Part shown: in pieces, positions 18,443 through 27,416 of the stretch
How the letters are laid out: the number at the start of each line of letters is the position of its first letter
Position numbering within the stretch: the first letter of the stretch is position 1
NCBI RefSeq assembly: GCF_012062845.1
Contig: NZ_WWNB01000012.1
Span: 48,081-112,080 of the forward strand
Direction of reading: 5' to 3'
DNA: 64,000 bases
Source: Halomonas salinarum
Lineage (GTDB): Bacteria; Pseudomonadota; Gammaproteobacteria; Pseudomonadales; Halomonadaceae
Notes under the pieces: generated by a model
Seen by the model: only the letters and a program-made list of their open reading frames with translations
The model's database searches: none
Told to the model about the DNA's origin: nothing
Program-made: the position numbers and the translations under genes

Positions 18443-18570
18443 CATGTGTAAGCGCTTGCCAATAGATGTTGTCAGCGATCACTTACACATGCCGCCAATG
18501 CCTTGTCATGGTGAATTACACGCGTAACCTACTGCTGCCGCCAGCCACTCGCGCTGGCGGTTCGCGTAAC
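18443..18570. other. Upstream region of vgrG with two further inverted repeats
   Basis: CATGTGTAAG (18443-18452) pairs with CTTACACATG (18482-18491). CCGCCAGC (18538-18545) pairs with GCTGGCGG (18553-18560), and the second hairpin is flanked by CGCGTAAC direct repeats at 18521 and 18563. They may be regulatory or RNA-folding signals. No gene is supported. Confidence 0.45.
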
Positions 18571-18595
18571 GGACACGGCCTCCAGGAGGGATGCC

Positions 18596-20770
18596 ATGCG
18601 TCAGCCCAAGGGACTCCAGTTCACCCTGAGCCTTGCCGGTCTCCCTCGTGGCCCAGGCCAGGCCGAGCTTTCGGTGATCGACTTCAGCCATGAAGAGGCG
18701 CTCTCGGCCCCCTTCCATCTGCGCGTGCGCTTCGCCAGTCGCGCCGCCGATCTCTCGCCGGAGACGCTGCTCGACCGCCCGGCGAGTCTCACCGTGTGGC
18801 AGGAAGGCGTGGCCCAGCGCCGCGTTCACGGCATCATCAGTGAGTTCGGGCGCGGCGACCGCGGCCATCGTCGCAGCCACTACGAGGTGATCATCCGCCC
18901 CTCGCTGTGGCGGCTCTCTTTGCGCCAGAATTCGCGCATCTTTCAGCGCGTCTCGCCGCTGACCATCATCAACACCCTGTGCGAGGAACGCGGCCTCACC
19001 GATGTGGCCTTCGCGGTGACCCGCGAGCCCGAAGAGCGCGAGTACTGCGTGCAGTACCGCGAGACCGATCTCGAGTTCATCGAGCGCCTGGCCGCCGAGG
19101 AAGGGCTCTTCTATTTCCATCAGCATCTGGAACCGAGTGGCGAGGATGACGACCTCGGCGCCCACCGCCTGGTGTTTGCCGACGATCCTCAGGTGCTCAC
19201 CGGGCTCGGCGAGCGCAGCTATCATCACCGCGCCGGTGGCAGCGCGCCTAGGCGCCATCTGCGACGGCTGACCCAGACCGCCCGGGTACGCCCGGCCCGC
19301 GCCCAGCTCAAGGACTACAGCTTTAAACAGCCTGCCTACGGTCAGTTACACGAGCGAGAGGCACCGGGGCTGGAAGCCCACTCGCAACGAGCGGACTACG
19401 AGCACTACGATTACCCGGGCCGCTACAAGGCTGACGCCTCGGGCCAGGCCTTCACCCGCCACCGCCTCGAGCACCTGCGCCACGACGCCCTGACCCTCGA
19501 GGGCGAGAGCGACCTGCCGGAACTTTCCCCGGGCGCGCGCTTTACCCTGGCCGACCACGATGTCGGCGAGTTCAATCGCGGCTGGCAGGTCATCAAGGTG
19601 ATCCACCAGGGCGAGCAGCCCCAGGCGCTGGAAGAAGATGCGGTGGGCATTACGGCCAGTGATCGTGATGGCCTGCGGGATCGGGCAGGCTCGGAAGCCA
19701 TGACCCGCTATCACAACACCCTGACGCTGACCCCGGACGACGCCGCCTGGCGCCCCCCGCCCCAGCCCAAGCAGCGGGTCGACGGCCCCCAGGTGGCCTT
19801 CGTGGTCGGCCCCGAGGGCGAAGAGATCCACTGCGACGAGCATGGCCGCGTGCGCTGCCAGTTTCCCTGGGACCGCTACGCCGAACCTAATGAAACCGCC
19901 AGCGCCTGGCTACGGGTCAGCCAGGACTGGGCCGGCGGCGGCTACGGCATGATGGCGATCCCGAGGATCGGCCACGAGGTGATCGTCTCCTTCCTGGAAG
20001 GTGACCCCGACCAGCCGCTGATTACCGGGCGCACCTACCACGCGGTGAACACCCCGCCGTACCCGCTACCGGAGCACAAGACCCGCACCGTGCTGCGCAC
20101 CCAGACCCACCAGGGCGAGGGCTTCAACGAGCTGCGCTTCGAGGACCAGCACGACCAGGAGCAGATCTGGCTGCATGCCCAGAAGGACCTGGAACTGCTC
20201 ACCGAGAACGACCGCACCGAGGAGATCCGCCGCGACAGCGACCTCAAGATCAAGCGCGACCGCATCGCCGAGATCGACCGCGACGACCATCACAGCATCC
20301 ACGGCGAGCGCCGCGAGAAGAGCGACGGCGCCCAGCACCTGACCATCGATGGCAGCCTGCACTTGAGCGCCGGCCAGGCCTGGCTCACCGAGAGCGGCCG
20401 CGAGTTGCATATCAAGGCCGGCCAGAAGGTAGTCATGGAAGCCGGCAGCGAGCTGACCCTCAAGGCCGGCGGCAGCTTCCTCAAGGTCGACGGCAGCGGC
20501 ATCACCATCAGCGGCCCCAGCGTCAAGGTGAACGCCGGCGGCAGCCCAGGCAGCGGCACCGGGCAGACCGCCCAGGCACCGCTGCGGCCGGGGCATGCCG
20601 AGCCTGAAGTGAGTGAGGATGTGACGCTGGGGCCCATCTTTGGACATCGGCTCGATCAGGCCATGGTGGCCCACGCGCCGCTGGTGGAGCCATGTCAGAA
20701 GCCGGCTAGCGGAGGTCCTTGCCCTCTGGGTGACGAGTGTCCCTGCGAAGCGAGGGGCAAGGTCGGATGA
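18596..20770 (+). CDS. vgrG: Type VI secretion spike protein VgrG (TssI)
   Basis: VgrG trimers cap the Hcp tube and carry effectors. The 724-residue product has the gp27-like N-terminus (LSVIDFSHEEALSAPFHLRV, RQNSRIFQ), the gp5 OB-fold (DEHGRVRCQFPWDR and GYGMMAIPRIGHEVIVSFLEGDPDQ, each a diagnostic block), and the DUF2345 beta-helix with repeats ending in GGSFLKVDGSGITISG. The C-terminal tail is short and cysteine-rich (CQKP...CPLGDECPCE) with no enzymatic extension, so effectors are probably carried as separate proteins. AGGAGG precedes the ATG. The stop overlaps the next start (ATGA). Confidence 0.96.
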   Translation: MRQPKGLQFTLSLAGLPRGPGQAELSVIDFSHEEALSAPFHLRVRFASRAADLSPETLLDRPASLTVWQEGVAQRRVHGIISEFGRGDRGHRRSHYEVIIRPSLWRLSLRQNSRIFQRVSPLTIINTLCEERGLTDVAFAVTREPEEREYCVQYRETDLEFIERLAAEEGLFYFHQHLEPSGEDDDLGAHRLVFADDPQVLTGLGERSYHHRAGGSAPRRHLRRLTQTARVRPARAQLKDYSFKQPAYGQLHEREAPGLEAHSQRADYEHYDYPGRYKADASGQAFTRHRLEHLRHDALTLEGESDLPELSPGARFTLADHDVGEFNRGWQVIKVIHQGEQPQALEEDAVGITASDRDGLRDRAGSEAMTRYHNTLTLTPDDAAWRPPPQPKQRVDGPQVAFVVGPEGEEIHCDEHGRVRCQFPWDRYAEPNETASAWLRVSQDWAGGGYGMMAIPRIGHEVIVSFLEGDPDQPLITGRTYHAVNTPPYPLPEHKTRTVLRTQTHQGEGFNELRFEDQHDQEQIWLHAQKDLELLTENDRTEEIRRDSDLKIKRDRIAEIDRDDHHSIHGERREKSDGAQHLTIDGSLHLSAGQAWLTESGRELHIKAGQKVVMEAGSELTLKAGGSFLKVDGSGITISGPSVKVNAGGSPGSGTGQTAQAPLRPGHAEPEVSEDVTLGPIFGHRLDQAMVAHAPLVEPCQKPASGGPCPLGDECPCEARGKVG

Positions 20771-21639
20771 TCGAACTTGGCAATGCCGACAGTCTCGTGG
20801 ATCTGCTGCCTAGCGAGGAGCGGGTGACCACTTGGTTGATCATCGAGCAGGAGGCGCGAACCCTGCGTCGGCTCTACGAGCGCGAGGAAGCTCCTGACTT
20901 TCACTATCTCTTTCACGGTACTCGCTATGCCGAGTGGCAGGAAAAAAGTCCGCTGGTAGTTCGCGTCTCGCCGTCGGGTCCCCTCTGGCAAGCCTTTGTC
21001 GATGGACAAGGTGAGCCGCCGTTACGAGGGATTCTGGCCGTGACTGAATCCCCGCTAGAGGCAGTGATGGCGCATCTGCGCAAGCTGCTGGAGGTCACCT
21101 TCTACGGGAAGAGGCGGGCACTGCTGAGATTCTATGATCCCTGGATCATGGCCGTTTTGATGAATGCCGGAGCCTATTCGTCGCGCTGGCTCGGTCCCTT
21201 GAGGGGAATCTGCTGGCATGGAGGCACCTTCGCGCAGCGAGCTGAGACGGGTGCGGTGTGGCATGCCTGCTTGCAGCCCGATGAAGATACTGCGAATGCC
21301 GTCGCCCAAGAGCCCCTCACGTTGACGCGTGAGGAAGAGAACGCGCTGGAAACCTTCGTAGCCGGCTACCCGCTTTGGGCGGAGCTGGAAGCTAAAGCAG
21401 GGCTCGATGCCAGGTCGGCGGAACACGCCGCGCGTTTCATCGCGGCGTTTGAGGAAGCCGAGCAGCTATCGATTCCCGCATCAGAGTGGCCGAGTTTTCT
21501 GGCGCTGCGCTTCGTCCACCATCGCATTGGCTTGCCCGACAACATGATGACGCTTCCGGTGGAGGAGCGGCTTTCTGCGCTTCGCCATCACATCTATCAC
21601 GCAGCGCATGACACTAACACAGGGAAGGTGTTGGCATGA
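20767..21639 (+). CDS. DUF4123 T6SS effector adaptor/chaperone
   Basis: DUF4123 proteins load a specific effector onto a cognate VgrG and are not themselves secreted toxins. The 290-residue product shows the family layout: an N-terminal YEREEAPDFHYLFHGT region, VRVSPSGPLWQAF, then LRKLLEVTFYGKRRALLRFYDP, the most diagnostic block. Its ATG lies within the vgrG stop region, and its own stop overlaps the start of the effector gene. The three genes are therefore likely coupled in translation. Position directly between vgrG and the large toxin supports adaptor function. Confidence 0.85.
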   Translation: MIELGNADSLVDLLPSEERVTTWLIIEQEARTLRRLYEREEAPDFHYLFHGTRYAEWQEKSPLVVRVSPSGPLWQAFVDGQGEPPLRGILAVTESPLEAVMAHLRKLLEVTFYGKRRALLRFYDPWIMAVLMNAGAYSSRWLGPLRGICWHGGTFAQRAETGAVWHACLQPDEDTANAVAQEPLTLTREEENALETFVAGYPLWAELEAKAGLDARSAEHAARFIAAFEEAEQLSIPASEWPSFLALRFVHHRIGLPDNMMTLPVEERLSALRHHIYHAAHDTNTGKVLA

Positions 21640-24600
21640 GCAAAGGCAAGCTTGGTAATCCGGCCTGCGAGGACGAAAAGCTGTTCATACAGGTGATGGG
21701 CAAGGATCACCCGGATGGGCACGAGATCGTGATCGTGGATCAGCACGATGGCGAGCCGCTTGAGGCCTTCGGTAGCGCCGATACCGAAAAGCTCCAGGAT
21801 CCCGTGAGCGTACTGCACCAGTGGAACTGGCAGGGATATGCTCGGGTCGACACCCAGCTACATATAGCCAGCGAGAGTGGCGAGCCGATTCGCTTGCCAC
21901 TCCTCGAATGGTTGTATAAGACGCCGCGACAGGAGCGTCTCCAGCACAATATCATTCAGCCTGTGCTGCCGATGGCGCTGTGGGAGTCTCTCGATTCGCG
22001 CGAGCGCGAAGCACTGCCACTGCGTGCCGGTTACCTGTATGTCTTTTATAGGGACACGCTCTGGCGCGAGATCGAAGTGACGGCTAATCAGGAGTCGGGG
22101 CGACTGGAGTTTCGGGATATCGATCTTGCCGCTCATCGAGACGAGGAGGGTAGCTACCGGGCTGGCCGTCGCTCTGCCGTTGGCGTCATGCTCGAGGAGA
22201 TCTGGCTGCCTTGGAAGCAGGATGACCGCTATGTCGATAGCGAGCTGAGGATCGCTTTTTCGGAGGTGCAGTGGTCAGCCGCGCGGCTTGGTTTCCTAGA
22301 AGCAGATTCCATGGAGCAGGGGCGTCGCGCTCATTCGATCAAACTTGGCAATGCCGAGGACTATGCCCTGTCGGGGCGGCTCTATGAGCTCGAGGAAGCC
22401 CCACCTCAGCGTTTGCGCGACCCGCTGGTCGAGCTCCAGTTGGCCGAGCCGAAGGCGGTAACGCAGGACCTGGCAGGTGATGCACTTAGCGGCTTGCATG
22501 ACACGTTCACCCAAGAGCTGGAAGCCTTCGATGCCGGTGGTGTTCAGGCAAGAGAAGCCGCCGAGGCGGGCCAACAGGGTGGTAAGAAACAAGGCGAGAC
22601 GCGCTCGCCGGCCTATCTTCAGGCTATCCCACGGCTCCAGGTGCTGACGGAGCGCATGGCATCCGGTGCGGAAGACTCTGCTGAGCCGCCCGACACGCTT
22701 TGGCAGCAAGACCTGGGGCAGGCCGACGATTGCCTGGCTGATGCCCGCCAGCGCCATATACCGGGCCTGGCCGTCGAGGATACGCTATTCGCCATGCGCC
22801 ATGTCTCGAATGGCTGCCAGGCCAGCCTGGCCTACCTGCAGCAGTTGCCCACGCTGGCCGCGAAAGACAAGTTCTATGAATGCGCCGCCTTGGTCAATCG
22901 CACGATCCTGCGCCGCCACGATGCCGAGGGGAAGGAGAACGAGCTGCGTCGCTTCGTTGATGAAGCCGATCTGAGCGACACCGGCGAGCTCAGCCGAATC
23001 CTGCGTAACGCACAGCGCGAACTCGCTCGCCACCAGTTTGACACCTACCAAAGCGCCCTCTATGGCCACCTGCTCAGTCAGGAGGGCCATGCGGTTCTGG
23101 CCGACCTGCTGAGCCTGGAAGGCCATGACTATCTGGGGGCCTATGCCCTGGCGGTAGACTTACTCCAAGGGCTGCGCGAGTCGTCGGCGCACGCCGATGG
23201 CCTTTACGACGAGCCACCACAGTCGTTGAACCGACCGCAGCGCTATCTCGTCAATGTGCTCGAGGACGGCAGCGGCTATACCCTGCATGCCATGCTGTTT
23301 CCGAGCGATGAGGACTCACCGCTGGATGGCCCGCTCGAGCTGCCCGAGGAAGAGATCAACCCTGGCGATGGGAGTGTGCGTCTCAGGGCGTTGGCGGCCC
23401 TGGGTGACCTGCAGCCACCGGAAGAAGACGATATCCAACTCCTGGATACGGCGCTTCTGGCCGGCCTGGTCGAGGGGGGCGGGGTGTCCCTGGTGCCCGA
23501 GCTGAAACGCTGGTCGAATGCGGTCAGCCACGTGCTCGGCAAGATGGCCGAGCACGCCATGCTGATGCTAAAGGATGCCGCCTCGGAGGTAACGGTCGCC
23601 ACGATTTTCCCCTCCGTGGCGAGACTCGCGCGGGCCGGCTTGCCGGATATGCTGAGTGGCCTGCAGAGCATGCCGCCCAGCCAGGCGATCGGCAAAGTCG
23701 TGCTTGGCGTGGCCGACCCCACAGACGGGCTGGTCAATGGTCTGACGCCAGCTGACCGTCAGAACCTGCAGAGCGACTTGAGCCGAGCCTCGGACCGTAT
23801 GAGGAGCGCGGTGCGCGATGCAACGGGCCGAAAACTCACCCATGAGGTCGCCGACAACCTGACCCATGCCGCAGGCGATCAGGCTCTCGAGGTGCTGGTG
23901 GTGGATCCCGACTCCAAGGCCGCAGCGGTAAGCAGGCGTGCTCGACGCCAATATAGCCTGTCGCGCAGCGCGGATGCGGTGCGCCTGCCCTATATCATTA
24001 CTGTGATTGAGTTCTTTAATCTCAGACAGGAGTGGGCAGGAGTACAAGGCAACTGGTCAGCAAGAGCTGGAGCAGGAGTGGTCAGCGCTTCTATTGACCT
24101 AGCTGTTGCTTCCACAAAGGCTTTGGAGTTCTTTGGAGAGCGTCATCGTCAGTTGACTCGGCTTCGCGCCAAGGCCATTAGTCGCAAAGTCCCTTGGGGA
24201 GAAGTGATCGGGAAGGTGTTCCCCAGTCTGGCGGCACGTCTGCCAGCCTATGCCACCGCGATCACAATCTTCGGTGCGGCGGCCGGTGCCTTGACCGCCG
24301 CGCTGTTTGCATGGGATGCCATAACCAGCATACGTAACGGTAACTGGGGGGCGGGCGCCGCTTTGGGAGTGGCGGCCGCTGGTACCCTCGTGGTGGCAGG
24401 GTCCGGCCTGGTCAGTACCAGCGCACTATGGCTAGGTCTTGGGCCGGTAGGCTGGATCGCCCTCGGCCTGTCGATCGCCGGGGCATTGGTCGCCATGTGG
24501 CTATCGGACGCCGAGATTGAGGAGTGGCTGCGCATGGGGCCCTTCGGTACCCATGGGCATCGTGCTCCCTGGCTGCAGGAGCCAGTCGAGGCCTACGATC

Positions 24601-25259
24601 GGCTGGTCAGCCTGTTCGCCGGTATCCGTATACGCATTGAGCGGATTGCGCCCATGTCCGTCGAGCCCCTGGTCGAGCGCACTCCGCCAGGTATCGGCCT
24701 GGTGCCCGAAGCGACGCCGGGGCCAGCTTCGACCATTGATCGTCTTCTCGGCGAAGGTCCTTCCGGCCTTGCCACTTTGAGTGACGCGCGATCTCCCTCG
24801 GCCAATACCCGTATCAAGATCGAGAGTAACCTGCCAGGCCTCGCGGCCGGCTGGGAGATCCAGGCGCACCTCCGCACACAACAGGCGGTTGATGAGCCTC
24901 TGATTTCGAAGGGGGTGCAGCTTGGCTGGTTGTCGGGCGACATGCGGCCCGCCGCCCGGGGTAGCGAGCCCCTGTTTCAGCGGGACACCGCCCATGGCGT
25001 CGAGTATTACGTGCACACCCCGGCCGACGAGGTCCGCGGCACCGGACGAGACAAGACGCGAACCCGCCATGCTTGGGCAGTCAGAGTGCAGTGGTCGCGT
25101 GGCGTGCCTTATCTGCCAAGGGTATTGCCGGCGCCGTCGCCGTTGACTGACCCAAGCGATATCCCGGCCGGAGCACGTAACATGCCTGACTTTACCGAGG
25201 TCGGCCTGCCTTACTGGGCTGATGAGACGAACGACAAGGACCAAGCTGAAGATGGCTGA
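21636..25259 (+). CDS. Large MIX/VasX-like T6SS effector, probable pore former
   Basis: This 1207-residue protein is probably the cargo of the adjacent VgrG. Near the N-terminus, LRAGYLYVF (residues 129-137) fits the MIX-type motif hRxGhhYhh, also found in VasX-like toxins. Residues ~870-960 contain two or three long Ala/Gly-rich hydrophobic segments (for example ITIFGAAAGALTAALFAW and VGWIALGLSIAGALVAMWL), as in colicin-like membrane-active VasX toxins. No nuclease, lipase or peptidase motif is seen. A middle linker is highly charged. Bases 24000-24190 are lower in GC than the rest. Membrane permeabilisation is inferred from these segments and from context, not shown directly. Confidence 0.75.
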   Translation: MSKGKLGNPACEDEKLFIQVMGKDHPDGHEIVIVDQHDGEPLEAFGSADTEKLQDPVSVLHQWNWQGYARVDTQLHIASESGEPIRLPLLEWLYKTPRQERLQHNIIQPVLPMALWESLDSREREALPLRAGYLYVFYRDTLWREIEVTANQESGRLEFRDIDLAAHRDEEGSYRAGRRSAVGVMLEEIWLPWKQDDRYVDSELRIAFSEVQWSAARLGFLEADSMEQGRRAHSIKLGNAEDYALSGRLYELEEAPPQRLRDPLVELQLAEPKAVTQDLAGDALSGLHDTFTQELEAFDAGGVQAREAAEAGQQGGKKQGETRSPAYLQAIPRLQVLTERMASGAEDSAEPPDTLWQQDLGQADDCLADARQRHIPGLAVEDTLFAMRHVSNGCQASLAYLQQLPTLAAKDKFYECAALVNRTILRRHDAEGKENELRRFVDEADLSDTGELSRILRNAQRELARHQFDTYQSALYGHLLSQEGHAVLADLLSLEGHDYLGAYALAVDLLQGLRESSAHADGLYDEPPQSLNRPQRYLVNVLEDGSGYTLHAMLFPSDEDSPLDGPLELPEEEINPGDGSVRLRALAALGDLQPPEEDDIQLLDTALLAGLVEGGGVSLVPELKRWSNAVSHVLGKMAEHAMLMLKDAASEVTVATIFPSVARLARAGLPDMLSGLQSMPPSQAIGKVVLGVADPTDGLVNGLTPADRQNLQSDLSRASDRMRSAVRDATGRKLTHEVADNLTHAAGDQALEVLVVDPDSKAAAVSRRARRQYSLSRSADAVRLPYIITVIEFFNLRQEWAGVQGNWSARAGAGVVSASIDLAVASTKALEFFGERHRQLTRLRAKAISRKVPWGEVIGKVFPSLAARLPAYATAITIFGAAAGALTAALFAWDAITSIRNGNWGAGAALGVAAAGTLVVAGSGLVSTSALWLGLGPVGWIALGLSIAGALVAMWLSDAEIEEWLRMGPFGTHGHRAPWLQEPVEAYDRLVSLFAGIRIRIERIAPMSVEPLVERTPPGIGLVPEATPGPASTIDRLLGEGPSGLATLSDARSPSANTRIKIESNLPGLAAGWEIQAHLRTQQAVDEPLISKGVQLGWLSGDMRPAARGSEPLFQRDTAHGVEYYVHTPADEVRGTGRDKTRTRHAWAVRVQWSRGVPYLPRVLPAPSPLTDPSDIPAGARNMPDFTEVGLPYWADETNDKDQAEDG

Positions 25260-26274
25260 AACGCCCCAGTACTATGCCGAAGACGCCTATACCCCGGATC
25301 GGCTTCGGCGGCGTCCCGAAGGCGAATGCCGACACTCGCGCAAGTTTCGCGCTTTCGCTGCTGGAGGCGAGCGCCTGGCGCATCGCGACCCCAGCATCGA
25401 TATCAGTCCGATGCACGAGTGGCAGCACAATAGCCCGCAAAAGCTGCGTGAATACGAGGCCGACCCGACCGTAGCCAAACTCAAGGATCCTGAATACCGG
25501 GTCGATCAGCCGTTGCGTTGGGACGATGAGTGTATTCGCTTTACTAGTCATAACAAGCGAGCCTTTATATTTGGGATGATGAGAGTTTTAGGGTTGGTGG
25601 GGGGAGGCGCGTGTACATTAGTTGCGTTCATTGCCACTATCGCCATGTCGGTCATGTATGCAAATGAAGCTAGGTATGGAAGTTTTTTCTCGAATTTCTT
25701 GGATTTTCCCGGCTGGATAGTTCCTTTTGTTTTGTTATCAGTTAGTGCTTGCATTTGGGGGGCGGGGGAAGGTATGCAGCGCTTTTTTCCCAACTTTGCC
25801 GCTGGTATGCAGCCTGGTCCCATGTGGGAACTGAATCGCCGCACCGGCCTGGTGACCGTTTTCACCGATCCGAGCAAGAAGCGCACTGCCTGGCAGGTCG
25901 CGGATGTGCGGCCCTTTTACGAGTTCGATTGCCACCTGCTTAGCACCCCGGACCCGCAGGGCTCGCCCCAGTACTCTCTGAGTCTGGTGCACCATCTCGA
26001 CGAGGTGCAGGTGCGCTTGGTGGGGATGTTCGGTGCCACCCAGAGCCACCTCGAGCAGCGTGCCAACTGGGACATGCTTCAGCGCTATATGGACGTATCC
26101 CAGCCGCTGCCGGATTTCCCCATGTTGGAGCAGGACCGGCCGGCCGACCCCACCACCCGCGAGCATGACCGTGAAGCTGGTCGCGACCCGCGCTTCTGGC
26201 GTGACATGGACGACGCCACCTATGAGCGTTACGTCGAGGCCCAGCAGGGCAAGATCAATGCCCTCTATCTGTGA
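25252..26274 (+). CDS. Two-TM protein, probable immunity protein to the upstream effector (copy 1)
   Basis: This 340-residue product overlaps the effector gene by 8 bp (ATGGCTGA), a tight link typical of toxin-immunity pairs. It has a charged N-terminal region, two hydrophobic segments near residues 110-135 and 150-175, and a cytosolic-looking C-terminus with MWELNRRTGLVTVF. That phrase resembles the DUF6708-type proteins found near T6SS toxins, though I cannot confirm the family. A membrane location would suit protection against a pore former. A near-duplicate follows immediately. The central membrane part (25561-25790) is clearly lower in GC than its flanks. Confidence 0.65.
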   Translation: MAETPQYYAEDAYTPDRLRRRPEGECRHSRKFRAFAAGGERLAHRDPSIDISPMHEWQHNSPQKLREYEADPTVAKLKDPEYRVDQPLRWDDECIRFTSHNKRAFIFGMMRVLGLVGGGACTLVAFIATIAMSVMYANEARYGSFFSNFLDFPGWIVPFVLLSVSACIWGAGEGMQRFFPNFAAGMQPGPMWELNRRTGLVTVFTDPSKKRTAWQVADVRPFYEFDCHLLSTPDPQGSPQYSLSLVHHLDEVQVRLVGMFGATQSHLEQRANWDMLQRYMDVSQPLPDFPMLEQDRPADPTTREHDREAGRDPRFWRDMDDATYERYVEAQQGKINALYL

Positions 26275-27312
26275 TGGTGCTTAAGGAAGCGATAGCGGTG
26301 CCAGAGGAGGCCTATGCCGAAGACGCCTATATCCCGGATCGCCTTCGGCGGCGCCTCGAAGGCGAGTGCCAGCACTCCCGCAAGTTTCGCACCTTCGCCG
26401 CCGGCGGCGAGCGCCTAGCGCATCGCAATCCCAGCATCGATATCAGCCCGATGCACGAGTGGCAGCACAATAGCCCGCAAAAGCTGCGTGAATACGAGGC
26501 TGATCCGACCGTAGCCAAACTCAAGGATCCTGAATATCGGGTTGATCAGCCACTGCGCTGGGACGAGGAATGCATCCGCTTTACCAGTCATACCAAGCGG
26601 GCTTTTATCTTTGGTATGGCCAGAGCCTTTGGGATAGTGGGGATTTTTTGGGTTGTGCCATTGTTCTTTGTTGGTTCTATTGTTTTCGCTTCCATCGATG
26701 CTAACAATGCTAGATATGGGAGTTGGGTAAGTAATTTTTTCAAATTTTTTGATTTGTTTTTCCCCATCCTGTTTTTTTTAGTTTTTTTTGTTTTGTGGGG
26801 GGGCTTCGCTAGTTCAGCGCCTTGCCCCCAACTTCGCCGCCGGTATGCAGCCAGGCCCCATGTGGGAGCTAAATCGCCGAACTGGCCTAGTGACCGTCTT
26901 CACCGATCCCAGCAAGAAGCGCACTGCTTGGCAGGTCGCGGATGTGCGGCCCTTTTACGAGTTCGATTGCTACCTGCTGAGTACCCCGGACCCTCAGGGC
27001 TCGCCCCAGTACTCTCTGAGCCTGGTGCACCATCTCGACGAAGTGCAGGTGCGCCTGGTGGGGATGTTCGGTGCTACCCAGAGCCATCTCGAGCAGCGTG
27101 CCAACTGGGACATGCTGCAGCGCTATATGGACGTTTCCCAGCCGCTGCCGGACTTCCCCATGCTGGAGCAGGACCGGCCGGCCGACCCCACCACCCGCGA
27201 GCATGACGAACACAGCGGTCGCGATCCGCGCTTCTGGCGTGATATGGACGACGCCACCTATGAGCGTTATGTCGAAGCCCAGCAGGGCAAGATCAACGCG
27301 CTCTATCTGTGA
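26274..27312 (+). pseudogene. Second immunity-like paralogue, frameshifted in a homopolymer tract
   Basis: This copy of the preceding gene is nearly identical at both ends but different in the membrane-spanning middle. The first frame runs from 26274 through the second hydrophobic segment. The rest of the family sequence (NFAAGMQPGPMWELNRRTG to INALYL) continues in the +1 frame from about 26800. The switch falls in a run of T8, T8, T4 and G7 at 26772-26803. Removing one base would restore a full ~345-residue protein. It may be a pseudogene, a phase-variable gene, a site of slippage, or a sequencing error. Its start overlaps the stop of copy 1 by one base. Confidence 0.65.
26772..26803 (+). 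repeat. Homopolymer tract (T8, T8, T4, G7) at the frameshift
   Basis: Runs are T at 26772-26779, 26782-26789 and 26791-26794, and G at 26797-26803. Slippage here would switch the second immunity-like gene between full-length and truncated forms. Confidence 0.7.
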
Positions 27313-27416
27313 TGGCGCAAAAAGTAAGTACTAGCTTCGCTTGATTGTTTCGACTCGATGTTGTCGATGCCGTCCAAGTACTTTTAATGCTGAAAATGGC
27401 TAAGGATAGCAATACT

